Shown here: one piece after another, positions 34,080 through 42,877 of the stretch | Layout: every line of letters begins with the position of its first letter | How positions within the stretch are numbered: position 1 is the first letter of the stretch | Assembly (NCBI RefSeq): GCF_000376565.1 | Contig: NZ_BARG01000069.1 | Span: 1 to 64,000 of the forward strand | Origin: Streptomyces hokutonensis | Lineage (GTDB): Bacteria; Actinomycetota; Actinomycetes; Streptomycetales; Streptomycetaceae | Length of the DNA: 64,000 bases | Reading direction: 5' to 3' | Notes under the pieces: generated by a model | What the model was told of the DNA's origin: nothing | The model's input: the letters and a program-made list of their open reading frames with translations, nothing else | Database searches by the model: none | Translations under genes and position numbers: made by a program

Positions 34080-34715
34080 CTAGTAGCACTCGTGGGTGCC
34101 CGTCGACACCGACATCTTCAGCCCGCTGAGCTTGAAGGTTCCGGCAGTGGTGGCCCACGCCGTCTGCTTCACGTTGGTCAGCGTGGCCGACTCGGCCTGC
34201 TGGGCGAATCCGTACGGGTTGGCAGCCTCGCTGCCGCCCTTCATGCCCGGACCCTTGGTCGCGTTGCCGGCGGCCACACCGATGTCGATGTTGTGGAACA
34301 CCGCATCGGCGCTGAGGTCCTGGACGTCGATGTACAGGTTCTCGGCCTGGACCGGCGTACCGTCGCCGCCCGCCTTCAGCACGAGGCTGACCGATCCGAA
34401 GATCGGGATGTTCGGGGTGACCACCGACTGGCACATGTTGGTGATCGAGGCGGACTTGAACGCCGAGACGGCGACGGGGTGAGCCGTCTTGCTGCCGTCC
34501 AGGTTGTAGCCCGAGTCCAGGGCTCCGTACTGCGTGAAGCCCGTGCCGTCGAGCTGGTCGGCCGTCACCTTGAACGACTGGCCGGAAACACTGAACGACG
34601 CGGCAAGAGCGCCCTGCGCGAGGGCGACACCTATACACGCCGTAGCGGCGACGCTGGGCACCATGACCACAGCGAAGCGCTTCCATCTCGTCCCGCCACG
34701 CACCTGGGACTCCAT
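34080..34715 (-). CDS. DUF6230 exported protein
   Basis: 211 residues. AAGGAGG four bases before ATG 34715 defines the start. A basic N-terminus and the hydrophobic segment FAVVMVPSVAATACIGVALAQGALA form a signal peptide or membrane anchor with AxA before ASFSVSG. The rest is a beta-rich exported domain with two cysteines (in NMCQS and THECY) that could form a disulfide. Function unknown. Leads the operon with DUF6114 and the Ser/Thr-rich secreted protein. Confidence 0.78.
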   Translation of the reverse strand: MESQVRGGTRWKRFAVVMVPSVAATACIGVALAQGALAASFSVSGQSFKVTADQLDGTGFTQYGALDSGYNLDGSKTAHPVAVSAFKSASITNMCQSVVTPNIPIFGSVSLVLKAGGDGTPVQAENLYIDVQDLSADAVFHNIDIGVAAGNATKGPGMKGGSEAANPYGFAQQAESATLTNVKQTAWATTAGTFKLSGLKMSVSTGTHECY

Positions 34716-35092
34716 ATTTCCTCCTTCTCGGACGTACATCTCCTGGCCCTGACTGCCCCCAGATGGCGGCTCAGCCGGGCAGGGATGGGAGAAGTGCTAC
34801 GTCCTCGGGAAGGGGAGCGCCTGTACCCGGAGGCGCGAACCCGCGCACCGATCACCGGCGATCACCCCCGAGCGACAACCACTGGTCGCGCCTGACGCAC
34901 ATCACGCACAACCTTGCTGGACAGGCTCCGCCGTGCGGCGAAGACCCCCCTGCCCAAGAGCCGACTCCATTGTTTCCGGCTCTACTCGGTGGGGACCCAG
35001 GAGACCCCGTCGCCCCGACCGGCTGTCGGGGTACGGAAACGGACCGAGCGTCGCCGATCGTGGTGCATTCTCGCCGCCCGCACAAGGGGCTT

Positions 35093-35110
35093 CGTTACTG
35101 GGTAGTAACG
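35093..35110. promoter_or_regulatory. Perfect inverted repeat CGTTACT-N4-AGTAACG
   Basis: 7-bp arms with GGGT spacer, about 380 bases upstream of the DUF6230 start; a TetR-type operator shape. A related TTACT-N3-AGTAA dyad lies 115 bases to the right. Confidence 0.5.
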
Positions 35111-35239
35111 ACCGGATAACCGAACAACGACCCGCCGGTATCGGCCGACGACGCTGGGTGTCATCGTGGGCCAGGACAAAACCGTGGATCTTCGGACGGA
35201 ATCCGACAGAACAACGGCCTCGGCTTACTCCAAGTAACA

Positions 35240-35277
35240 GCGACCGCGATTACCAAGATTTGGTAAAGCGCGGTCGC
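35240..35277 (-). terminator. Long hairpin after the thioredoxin-TPR gene
   Basis: GCGACCGCG and TTACCAA pair with TTGGTAA and CGCGGTCGC around GAT, with a one-base bulge. It lies 86 bases beyond the stop at 35363 on the minus strand. Confidence 0.65.
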
Positions 35278-35362
35278 AGTGACACTCCGTCGGCAAATCT
35301 TTCACACCGGCAACACCGTTCCCGAGGTTTACCGACTGGTCAGAACCGGCCTCGGACCCCGC

Positions 35363-36340
35363 TCAGAACAGCGCCCGCGCCAGTGCCCGCCGGGCCGCCG
35401 TCACCCTCGGGTCGTCGGCCCCGACGACCTCGAACAGCTCCAGCAGCCGCACCCGTACGGTGTCCCGGTCGTCACCCACCGTGCGCCGCACGGTGTCGAT
35501 CAACCGCCCGAAGGCGTCCTCGACATGACCGCCCACCAGATCCAGGTCCGCGGCGGCGATCTGGGCCGGCACGTCACCCGGCTTGTCGGCGGCCTCCGTA
35601 CGCACCTGCTGCGGATCGAGCACCGACACCCGATGCAGCAACTCGGCCTGCGCGAGCCCGAGCTTGGCCTCCGAGTTGCCCGGGTCGTCGCTCAGCACGT
35701 TCTTGTAGGCCTGCACGGCCCCGCCGAAGTCCCCCGCGTCCAGGGCCTGTACGGCGGCTTCCAGCAGGCCGTCGTAGGGACCGGCCGGAATCTCGGCCGC
35801 GGCCTCGGGCCGCTCCCCCGGTACGGCGTCCGGGTCGACGTCAAGGCCGGTCAGACCGAAGCGCTGCTCGGCGACCTGGATCAACTGGTCGAGGGTCTGG
35901 CGGATCTGCGGTTCGGCGGCGGCCCCCTGGAAGAGCGGCAGCGCCTGGCCGGCGACCACCGCGAAGACGGCCGGGATGCCCTGCACCCCGAACTGCTGCA
36001 TCAGCATCTGATTGGCGTCGACGTCGATCCTGGCGAGGACGAAGCGCCCGTTGTATTCGAGGGCGAGCCGCTCCAGGACCGGGCTCAGCTGCTTGCACGG
36101 CTCGCACCACTCGGCCCAGAAGTCGATGACGACCGGGACCTCGGTGGACCGCTGCAGGACCTCGCTCTCGAAGCCCGCCTCATCTACGTCGATCACAAGA
36201 TCGGCCGGCGAGACGGCTCCGCCACCGCCCTGCCTGGCGGATTCGGCGCGCGCCTGCTCCGCCTTGGCCTTGGCCTCCTGGGCCGCCTTCACCGCGGCGA
36301 GGTCGACGACTCCGCTCATGGACATGTTCCGTGGCTGCAT
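35363..36340 (-). CDS. Thioredoxin-domain protein with TPR-like C-terminus (CnoX/YbbN-like)
   Basis: 325 residues. An Ala/Lys/Glu-rich N-terminal helix (about 14-38) precedes a thioredoxin domain with WCEPC (Cys79, Cys82) and a cis-Pro in VQGIPAVFAV. From about residue 195 TPR-like helices follow (AAVQALDAGDFGGAVQAYKNVLSDDPGNSEAKLGLAQAEL). This is the layout of co-chaperedoxins that hold clients and protect thiols; the active cysteines suggest real redox activity. GGAGG ten bases before ATG 36340. Divergent from a TetR gene with a palindrome between them. Confidence 0.88.
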   Translation of the reverse strand: MQPRNMSMSGVVDLAAVKAAQEAKAKAEQARAESARQGGGGAVSPADLVIDVDEAGFESEVLQRSTEVPVVIDFWAEWCEPCKQLSPVLERLALEYNGRFVLARIDVDANQMLMQQFGVQGIPAVFAVVAGQALPLFQGAAAEPQIRQTLDQLIQVAEQRFGLTGLDVDPDAVPGERPEAAAEIPAGPYDGLLEAAVQALDAGDFGGAVQAYKNVLSDDPGNSEAKLGLAQAELLHRVSVLDPQQVRTEAADKPGDVPAQIAAADLDLVGGHVEDAFGRLIDTVRRTVGDDRDTVRVRLLELFEVVGADDPRVTAARRALARALF

Positions 36341-36456
36341 GCGTCTATCCTCCCCCGTCCGCGCGTGTGAATGAAAAGCGTTGTGAAAGCCGGTCCGGTC
36401 GGTGCTGTTCGGCAGGTGCTGTCCGGCGTCGGGTCCCCACCCCACGCCCGTGGTTT

Positions 36457-36473
36457 CGCTACGAGTCGTAGCG
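36457..36473. promoter_or_regulatory. 17-bp perfect palindrome, likely TetR operator
   Basis: CGCTACGA and TCGTAGCG around a central G, between the divergent thioredoxin-TPR and TetR genes, about 84 bases before the TetR start. Confidence 0.65.
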
Positions 36474-36556
36474 TAATGGTGCCGGGTGCCTCGCGGAAAG
36501 GGATACCCGGTGATCTCCCTCACTGCACCACAGGAACCGCCGGTTATGGTCGGGGG

Positions 36557-37204
36557 ATGCAGAGCCGCACTCCCGTCCCACGCGCCGCGGGCCGCCCCCG
36601 CAGCACCACCGCGGACACCGCGATCCTCGCGGCCACCCGGGAGGCCCTGGTCGAACTCGGCTGGTCCAAGCTCACGTTGGGAGACGTGGCGACCCGCGCC
36701 GGGGTTGCGAAAACGACCCTCTACCGCCGCTGGGCGGGCAAGAACGAACTCGTCGTCGACGCCGTCGCCGAACTCTTCGACGAACTGGAACTCCCCGACC
36801 GCGGCTCCCTGGCCGCCGACATCGAGGGCGTCGTCCTCCAGTTCGCGGCGATCCTGGCCCGCCCGGAGGCCAAGAGCGGCCTGATGGCGGTGGTCGCCGA
36901 GTCCGTCCGCGACGACGCCCTGCGCGAACGCATCCGCGAGTCGATCGTCGACCGGCAGAAATGCCTGGTCGTCGAGGGCCGCGCCCGCGCCCAGGCCCGC
37001 GGCGAACTGCCCCCCGAATCGGACCCCTTGGAAGCCGCCCGCACCGCCGACCTGATCTTCGACGTGGTCGCCGGCGCGGTCGTCCACCGCACCCTGGTCA
37101 GCGCGGAACCCGCCGACGAGAACTGGGTCCACAGCTTCACCCAGGTCCTGCTCCTGGGCCTGACGTCACTGAGCGGGACTCAGAAGCCGGCGGGCTCGGT
37201 GTAG
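36557..37204 (+). CDS. TetR-family transcriptional regulator
   Basis: 215 residues. DNA-binding region at about 15-65: ILAATREALVELGWSKLTLGDVATRAGVAKTTLYRRWAGKNELV. The C-terminal half is of the TetR_C type with DLIFDVVAGAVVHRTLVSAEP. Start ATG 36557 has only a G-rich tract before it; longer frames lack support. Its end overlaps the convergent icmA end by 25 bases. Candidate ligands, given icmA nearby, are acyl-CoAs, but this is inference. Confidence 0.85.
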   Translation: MQSRTPVPRAAGRPRSTTADTAILAATREALVELGWSKLTLGDVATRAGVAKTTLYRRWAGKNELVVDAVAELFDELELPDRGSLAADIEGVVLQFAAILARPEAKSGLMAVVAESVRDDALRERIRESIVDRQKCLVVEGRARAQARGELPPESDPLEAARTADLIFDVVAGAVVHRTLVSAEPADENWVHSFTQVLLLGLTSLSGTQKPAGSV

Positions 37205-38880
37205 ACGCCCCACTCCTCCCGCAGCACCCCGCAGATCTCGCCCAGCGTCGCCTCGGCCCGTGCGGCGTCCAGCATCGGGCCGATCATGTTCGACCCGTCC
37301 CGCGCGGCGGCGAGCATCGCGTCCAGAGCGGCCGCTACGGCCGCCTCGTCGCGCGCTCCCTTCCGCGACCCCAACTCCCGGATCTGCTCCCGCTCCACCT
37401 CGTGGCTGACCCGCAGGATCTCCAGGTCCCCGGTGACCGAGCCGTGGTGCACGTTGACGCCCACGACCCGCTTGTCGCCCTTCTCCACGGACCGCTGGTA
37501 CTGGAAGGCGGCCTCGGCGATCTCGCCGGTGAACCAGCCGTCCTCGATGCCGCGCAGGATGCCGGAGGTGATCGGGCCGATCGGGTGCCGGCCGTCCGGG
37601 TGGGCCCGCAGCCCGCGCTCCCTGATCTGCTCGAAGATCTTCTCGGCGTCCGCCTCGATCCGGTCGGTGAGCTGCTCGACGTACCACGAACCGCCCAGCG
37701 GGTCCGCCACGTTGGCGACCCCGGTCTCCTCCATCAGCACCTGCTGCGTGCGCAGCGCGATCTCCGCGGCCTGCTCGCTGGGCAGCGCGAGCGTCTCGTC
37801 CAGGGCGTTGGTGTGCAGCGAGTTGGTCCCGCCGAGCACGGCCGCGAGCGCTTCAACCGCCGTACGGACGACGTTGTTGTACGGCTGCTGCGCGGTCAGC
37901 GAGACGCCCGCGGTCTGGGTGTGGAAGCGCAGCCACTGCGCCTTCTCGGACTTCGCGCCGTAGACGTCCCGCATCCAGCGGGCCCAGATCCTGCGCGCGG
38001 CGCGGAACTTGGCGATCTCCTCGAAGAAGTCGACGTGCGCGTCGAAGAAGAAGGAGAGGCCGGGCGCGAACACGTCCACGTCGAGGCCCCGGGACAGGCC
38101 GAGTTCGACGTACCCGAAGCCGTCCGCGAGGGTGTACGCCAGTTCCTGCGCGGCCGTGGAGCCGGCCTCGCGGATGTGGTAGCCGGAGACGGACAGCGGC
38201 TTGTAGGCGGGGATGCCGGTCGCGCAGTACTCCATGAGGTCGCCGATGAGGCGCAGGTGCGGCTCGGGCTGGAAGAGCCACTCCTTCTGGGCGATGTACT
38301 CCTTGAAGATGTCCGTCTGGAGCGTGCCGTTGAGGACGGCGGGGTCGATGCCCTGCCGTTCGGCGGCGACGAGGTACATGCAGAAGACGGGGACGGCGGG
38401 CCCGCTGATGGTCATGGACGTCGTCACATCGCCCAGCGGGATGTCCTTGAAGAGGACCTCCATGTCGGCGGCGGAGTCGATCGCGACCCCGCAGTGCCCG
38501 ACCTCGCCCAGCGAGCGCGGGTCGTCGGAGTCGCGGCCCATGAGGGTCGGCATGTCGAAGGCGACGGAGAGTCCGCCGCCGCCGTTGGCGAGGATCTTCT
38601 TGTAGCGCTCGTTGGTCTGCTCGGCGTTGCCGAACCCGGCGAACTGCCGGATCGTCCAGGTCCGCCCCCGGTAGCCCGTGGCGTGCAGCCCGCGCGTGTA
38701 GGGGTACTCGCCGGGCCATCCGATCCGCTCGAAGCCGTCGTACCTGTCCCCGGGGCGTGGCCCGTACACCGGCTCGACGGGGTCCCCGGAGAGCGTGGTG
38801 AAGTCGGCCTCACGCTTACGTGCGGCGTCGAACCGGGCCTGCCAGCGTCGGCGGCCCTCTGCGATGGCGTCAGCGTCCAT
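37180..38880 (-). CDS. icmA: Isobutyryl-CoA mutase large subunit
   Basis: 566 residues; with the B12-binding small subunit IcmB interconverts isobutyryl-CoA and n-butyryl-CoA, linking valine breakdown to butyrate units for polyketides. The substrate barrel reads RTWTIRQFAGFGNAEQTN and ends before any cobalamin domain. Phe80 and Gln198 stand exactly where methylmalonyl-CoA mutases have Tyr and Arg, the recognised isobutyryl-type signature. No icmB gene is in the window; meaB, thiolase and epimerase are 14-16 kb away. No ribosome site: TAAATT ends six bases before ATG, so a leaderless mRNA under a palindromic operator is likely. Confidence 0.94.
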   Translation of the reverse strand: MDADAIAEGRRRWQARFDAARKREADFTTLSGDPVEPVYGPRPGDRYDGFERIGWPGEYPYTRGLHATGYRGRTWTIRQFAGFGNAEQTNERYKKILANGGGGLSVAFDMPTLMGRDSDDPRSLGEVGHCGVAIDSAADMEVLFKDIPLGDVTTSMTISGPAVPVFCMYLVAAERQGIDPAVLNGTLQTDIFKEYIAQKEWLFQPEPHLRLIGDLMEYCATGIPAYKPLSVSGYHIREAGSTAAQELAYTLADGFGYVELGLSRGLDVDVFAPGLSFFFDAHVDFFEEIAKFRAARRIWARWMRDVYGAKSEKAQWLRFHTQTAGVSLTAQQPYNNVVRTAVEALAAVLGGTNSLHTNALDETLALPSEQAAEIALRTQQVLMEETGVANVADPLGGSWYVEQLTDRIEADAEKIFEQIRERGLRAHPDGRHPIGPITSGILRGIEDGWFTGEIAEAAFQYQRSVEKGDKRVVGVNVHHGSVTGDLEILRVSHEVEREQIRELGSRKGARDEAAVAAALDAMLAAARDGSNMIGPMLDAARAEATLGEICGVLREEWGVYTEPAGF

Positions 38881-38886
38881 GCTTCG

Positions 38887-38910
38887 AATTTACTAGGACG
38901 TCCTAGTAAA
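38887..38910 (-). promoter_or_regulatory. icmA promoter/operator with perfect 22-bp palindrome
   Basis: The arm TTTACTAGGAC is followed directly by its exact reverse complement (38889-38910). The -10-like TAAATT (38892-38887, minus strand) overlaps one end, so a bound regulator would block icmA transcription. Confidence 0.75.
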
Positions 38911-38954
38911 TGTCGATGGCCAACCGCCGCAGGCAACCCGTGCGGCGGTGGAGG

Positions 38955-39293
38955 TTACGCCTTGGCACCGACCGGAGTCGGCTCGACGATCTTCGACTCC
39001 AGCTCGTGGCTGATCTTCCGCTCCACGAAGAAGGCGGCGGTCGGGATGGTCCCCGCGAGCAGCACCCAGAGCTGCTTGCCGACCGGCCACTTCGCCTTGG
39101 AGCCCAGGTCGAACGCGAAGAGCAGGTACACGACGTACAGCCAGCCGTGCGCGATGGCGACGACCTCGGTGAAGCTGCCGGCGCCGTCGATCTTGAGGAG
39201 GTACTTGGCGATCATGCTGAGGCACAGCAGGACCAGCAGGACACCCGTGACGTACGCCATGACGCGGTAGCGGGTCAGCACGCTCTTTTTCAT
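38955..39293 (-). CDS. DUF3817 small membrane protein
   Basis: 112 residues with three hydrophobic segments (YRVMAYVTGVLLVLLCLSMIA, VAIAHGWLYVVYLLFAF, LWVLLAGTIPTAAFFVE) and the family mark AHGWLYVVYL. A second DUF3817 gene is at 49316-49666. Function unknown; members are often next to MarR regulators, as here. Confidence 0.85.
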   Translation of the reverse strand: MKKSVLTRYRVMAYVTGVLLVLLCLSMIAKYLLKIDGAGSFTEVVAIAHGWLYVVYLLFAFDLGSKAKWPVGKQLWVLLAGTIPTAAFFVERKISHELESKIVEPTPVGAKA

Positions 39294-39381
39294 GAGGACG
39301 AGCGTAACGACCGGTTCCGGGCGATCTTTCCCCGGGTCGGCCCTCGTCCTGCGCCCCGGTCGGCCCTCGTCCTCTGCCGGG

Positions 39382-39891
39382 TCAGTCCTCGTCGAAGTCC
39401 GCCGCCGCGACCCTCAGCGGGCGCAGCATCGCGAAGATCTCCGCGCACTCCTCGGCGTCGTACGCGCTGAGCCCGAAGTCCATCTCCATCAGGTCGCGGG
39501 TGGCCGCGTCGCAGACCTCGCGGCCCTTGTCGGTGATGGAGGCGAGGGTGCCGCGGCCGTCGTTGGGGTTGGGGCGTTTGTCGACGAGCCCGGATCTGAC
39601 CAGCCGGTCCACGGTGTTGGTGACGGACGTCGGATGCACCATGAGCCGCTCGCCGATCTTCGACATCGGCAGCTCACCGGCCTTGGAGAAGGTGAGGAGC
39701 ACCAGCGCCTCGTACCGCGCGAAGGTCAGTCCGTACGGTTTGACGACCGCGTCGACCTCGGCGAGCAGGATCTGCTGTGCCCGCATGATCGAGGTGATGG
39801 CGGCCATCGACGGTACGTTTCCCCAGCGCTGCTTCCAGTGTTCGTCGGCACGGGCGATGGGGTCGAAAGGGAGACTGAGCGGCTTCGGCAC
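39382..39891 (-). CDS. MarR-family transcriptional regulator
   Basis: 169 residues from a GTG. Winged helix: LPMSKIGERLMVHPTSVTNTVDRLVRSGLVDKRPNPNDGRGTLASITDKG. It is followed 88 bases later by DUF3817 on the same strand, probably its target or operon partner. Near its stop a short direct repeat (GGTCGGCCCTCGTCCT twice, about 39335-39372) lies in the spacer. Confidence 0.88.
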   Translation of the reverse strand: MPKPLSLPFDPIARADEHWKQRWGNVPSMAAITSIMRAQQILLAEVDAVVKPYGLTFARYEALVLLTFSKAGELPMSKIGERLMVHPTSVTNTVDRLVRSGLVDKRPNPNDGRGTLASITDKGREVCDAATRDLMEMDFGLSAYDAEECAEIFAMLRPLRVAAADFDED

Positions 39892-39913
39892 GTCACCAGA
39901 CCTTACCGGCCGG

Positions 39914-41194
39914 TCACATCGTGGTCAGCCCCGTCTCGTCTTTCGGTCCCACGGCGGTCCTGCGGGCTTCCGAAGCCCTATGGGCTTCCGCGGTCCTACG
40001 GGCTTCCACCGCGAGCAGTGCGCAGCACACCGTGCCGAGCGCCCCGGCGCCCACGACCGCCCCGCGCACCCCGGCGAACTCGGCGACCACACCGGCCAGG
40101 GCCATGCCCACGCCCTGGATGGTCATCAGCCCGGCGGTGAGCAGGGTCATGGCCCGGCCGCGGAGTTCCTGGGGCACGTCCCGTACGAACCACTGGTCGA
40201 GGCCGAGCGTGTACGCGGACCCGGCGCCGGCGACCGCCAGCAGCGCGAGGGAGAGGGCGAGGCCGGGCCGGAGGGCGTAGGCGAGGTAGGGGAGCAGGGT
40301 GCAGCAGACCAGCGGGAGGGCGATCCGTTCGCGGGTGGCGGGGCGCAGCCGGGAACCGGCGTACAGCTCGCCGGCGATCGTGCCGACGGGCAGGGCGCAC
40401 ATCAGCAGCCCGAGTCCGGTGGAACCGGCGCCGAGTTCGGCCGCGTAGGGGGCGGCGAGCGCCTCCGGGGCGACGGAGAACATCGCGGGCAGCCAGAACA
40501 GCAGGAGCAGCGCCCGCACCCGGCGGTTCGCGAGCACCTGTCCGGCGCCCTTGAGGGAGTCGGCGAGCAGGGCGCCCCCGCCGCTCGCCCGGGCGGGGCG
40601 GCGCCGGGTGCCGAGCCGCAGCAGGGCGGCGGAGGTGAGGAAGGTGCCCACGGTGATCAGCAGGGCGTGGCGCGGAGAGACGACGGTGAGCAGCAGGCCA
40701 CCCAGCCCGTAGCCGACGAGCAGCGCGCTCTGCGACACGATCCGCAGCAGCGAGCGGCCGAGCACGAAGAGGTCGCCGTCGCCGAGGATGTCGGCGAGCG
40801 TCGCCATCCGGGTGCCCGCGAACACCGGTGACACGACGGCGAGGGCGCAGCGGAGCAGCAGCAGTACGGCGATGCCGGTGCCCGGCGCCACCATCGCCGC
40901 GACGCAGCCCGCGCACACCAGGTCGCAGACCACGAGCACGCGCCGGGCCGGGTAGCGGTCGGCGACCCCGGCCAGGAGCGTCCCGCCGACGAGATACGGC
41001 AGGAAGCCCACCGCGAACGCCAGCGCGCTCATCAGGGGCGAGCCGGTCAGGTCGTAGACGAGGACGGAGAGCGCGATCTCGGTGACGACCACGCCGAGCA
41101 GGGACAGCGCGTGCGCGGCGAAGACGACACGGAACTCGGGGACGGCGAGGACGCGGCGGTAGCCGGTGGGCGGGGCGGGAGGGGCTTGGAGCAT
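39914..41194 (-). CDS. Major facilitator superfamily exporter
   Basis: 426 residues with about 12 hydrophobic segments. The MFS loop 2-3 motif appears as GVADRYPARRVLVVCD and a related GSRLRPATRERIAL occurs midway. MFS_3/enterobactin-exporter-like drug efflux is the best guess. A longer upstream frame is not coding; ATG 41194 is chosen without a clear ribosome site. It diverges from an ArsR-like regulator 75 bases away, which probably represses it. Confidence 0.85.
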   Translation of the reverse strand: MLQAPPAPPTGYRRVLAVPEFRVVFAAHALSLLGVVVTEIALSVLVYDLTGSPLMSALAFAVGFLPYLVGGTLLAGVADRYPARRVLVVCDLVCAGCVAAMVAPGTGIAVLLLLRCALAVVSPVFAGTRMATLADILGDGDLFVLGRSLLRIVSQSALLVGYGLGGLLLTVVSPRHALLITVGTFLTSAALLRLGTRRRPARASGGGALLADSLKGAGQVLANRRVRALLLLFWLPAMFSVAPEALAAPYAAELGAGSTGLGLLMCALPVGTIAGELYAGSRLRPATRERIALPLVCCTLLPYLAYALRPGLALSLALLAVAGAGSAYTLGLDQWFVRDVPQELRGRAMTLLTAGLMTIQGVGMALAGVVAEFAGVRGAVVGAGALGTVCCALLAVEARRTAEAHRASEARRTAVGPKDETGLTTM

Positions 41195-41268
41195 GGACAG
41201 CAGCGTGGTCGGAGGCGCCCCTGGCGTCCTAGAGTTTCGGGCAGGGCCGAATCTCTGGGGGTTGGCGC

Positions 41269-42252
41269 ATGGCGTCGCGGCTGTATTTCGGGGAGGACGA
41301 CTTCCTCCGGTGCCGGTTCGCCGTGTCGCCGCTCTGGGAGACGCAGGAGGTCGTCCGCACGCTGAAGCGGCCGGAGCGGCACGGGTATCACGCGGACTGG
41401 CTGCGGCGGACGCGTGCGGCGGCGGCCGGTCTCGATCTCGCACCGCTGTGGCTGCTGATGCCGCAGACCGGGCACTGCCCCGACTGGCTGTGCCCGCCGC
41501 CGATCGGTCCCGCGGCCACTTTCGAGGAGGAGATCGCCGCCGTGCGCGCGGCCGATCCGGCCGAGGCCCGGGAGGACACGGCCAGGTCGCTGGCATCCAC
41601 CCCGGGCGCGCTGGAGTCGGCGCGCGGCCGGGCCTGGCTGCGTGAACCCGCCCGCATGATCGAGGAGTTGGCGGACGCGATGGAGTCCGTCTGGCACACC
41701 CTCGTCGCACCGGACTGGCCCCGGCTGCGCGCCCTGCTGGAGGCCGACATCGCCTTCCACTCACGCCGGCTCGCCGAGGTCGGGCTGGGCGTGCTGCTCC
41801 CGGAGATCAGCCGGCACTGTGCCTGGGACGCGGGAACACTGACCGTGGAGTTCCGGGGCGAGCACGAACGCGACCTCGGCGGCCAGGGCCTCGTCCTGCT
41901 GCCGAGCGTCTTCATCTGGCCGAACCTGGTGAGCACCTTCGAACACCCCTGGCAACCCACCCTCGCCTACCCGGCCCGAGGCATCGGCGCCCTGTGGTCC
42001 GACCCCGCCGCCCACACCCCCGACGCGCTCCTACGCCTCCTCGGCCGCGGCCGAGCCACCGTACTGACCGCCCTCACCGAACCCACCTCCACAACCGCCC
42101 TGGCCCACCGCCTCCGCCTCGCCCCCTCGTCGGTGTCCGCACACCTGACGGTCCTACGCGACGCGGGCCTGCTCACGGCCCGCCGCTACGGCCATCAGGT
42201 GCTGTACGAGCGGACTCCGCTGGGGACAGCGCTGGCGTCGGGGGGCGGCTGA
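41269..42252 (+). CDS. ArsR-type winged-helix regulator with long N-terminal domain
   Basis: 327 residues. The helix-turn-helix is at the C-terminus (about 255-320: RATVLTALTEPTSTTALAHRLRLAPSSVSAHLTVLRDAGLLTARRYGHQVLYERTPLG). The first 240 residues are a DUF5937-like domain seen in actinobacterial regulators. GGGGG precedes ATG. Divergent from an MFS exporter, its likely target. Confidence 0.85.
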   Translation: MASRLYFGEDDFLRCRFAVSPLWETQEVVRTLKRPERHGYHADWLRRTRAAAAGLDLAPLWLLMPQTGHCPDWLCPPPIGPAATFEEEIAAVRAADPAEAREDTARSLASTPGALESARGRAWLREPARMIEELADAMESVWHTLVAPDWPRLRALLEADIAFHSRRLAEVGLGVLLPEISRHCAWDAGTLTVEFRGEHERDLGGQGLVLLPSVFIWPNLVSTFEHPWQPTLAYPARGIGALWSDPAAHTPDALLRLLGRGRATVLTALTEPTSTTALAHRLRLAPSSVSAHLTVLRDAGLLTARRYGHQVLYERTPLGTALASGGG

Positions 42253-42264
42253 CCGGCACGCCGG

Positions 42265-42770
42265 GGCCGGGCGCGGTACGGCAAGACCCGACACCACGCG
42301 TCAACGGACCGCGGCGGGAATCCACGCCAGCCTCGGGCCTCGGGTGGCGTCCGACCGACGGACCAAGGCCCCGGCAAGGGGCGCGAACGCACACCGCTGA
42401 GGAAGCCACGCCCCCAACCCGCGCGCCAAGGCCCGGCGCGGTGCGGCGACACCCGACACCGTGCGCCGACGGACCGCGTCGGGAATCCGGGCCCGCCTCG
42501 GGCAGCGGCCGACCGACGCACCCGCGCACGACCTGGTGCGCGAACGAACGCCACCGGGATTCCACACCGGCCTCAGGCGGCGGCCGACCGACGCACCAGT
42601 CCCCGGCACGGAGCGCGAACGCACACCACTGGAGAAGCCACGCCCCCAACCCGCGCGCCAAGGCCCGGCGCGGTACGGCAACACCCGACACCGTGCGCCA
42701 ACGGACCGCGTCGGGAATCCACGCCGACCTCACACAGCGGCCGACCGACACATCAGCCCCCGGCCCGGTC
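42265..42770. repeat. Degenerate long tandem repeats in a non-coding spacer
   Basis: A 64-bp unit starting GGCC[GC]GGCGCGGT recurs at 42265, 42430 and 42662 (identity high; ends near GGGAATCCACGCC). A second unit starting GCGCGAACGCACACC recurs at about 42381 and 42613. A partial GGGATTCCACACCGG copy is at about 42556. Together they fill the 654-bp gap before cslZ. The minus-strand frame through them is Arg/Gly-rich with no ribosome site and is not accepted as a gene. Origin unknown. Confidence 0.75.
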
Positions 42771-42864
42771 CGCGGACCCACACCCCCAGAACCCCGCACC
42801 CACCTCGCGCACCGCCCGCCCGGCGCGCCAGGACCCGGCGCGGGGGCAGATCATCCACAATTAC

Positions 42865-42877
42865 TGACGAATCGTCA
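42865..42877 (+). promoter_or_regulatory. 13-bp palindrome upstream of cslZ
   Basis: TGACGA and TCGTCA around A, 29 bases before the cslZ ATG, with TAATGT (42880-42885) as a possible -10. It is unlike the CebR box TGGGAGCGCTCCCA. Confidence 0.45.

Larger units (their letters stand above)
34716..35362. other. Long intergenic region upstream of the DUF6230 operon
   Basis: No supported gene in 647 bp. It contains a perfect inverted repeat CGTTACT-N4-AGTAACG (35093-35110), TTACT-N3-AGTAA (35225-35237) and a long terminator hairpin (35240-35277). The rest shows no structure I can name; the 34933-36129 open frame is an artefact of composition. Confidence 0.6.

Noticed and set aside
34933..36129. 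398-codon plus-strand frame across the DUF6230 upstream region
   Set aside because: Pro/Arg-rich shadow overlapping the thioredoxin-TPR gene and its terminator.
42173..42799. 208-codon minus-strand frame through the tandem repeats
   Set aside because: It follows the repeat units, is Arg/Gly/Pro/Cys-rich and has no ribosome site.
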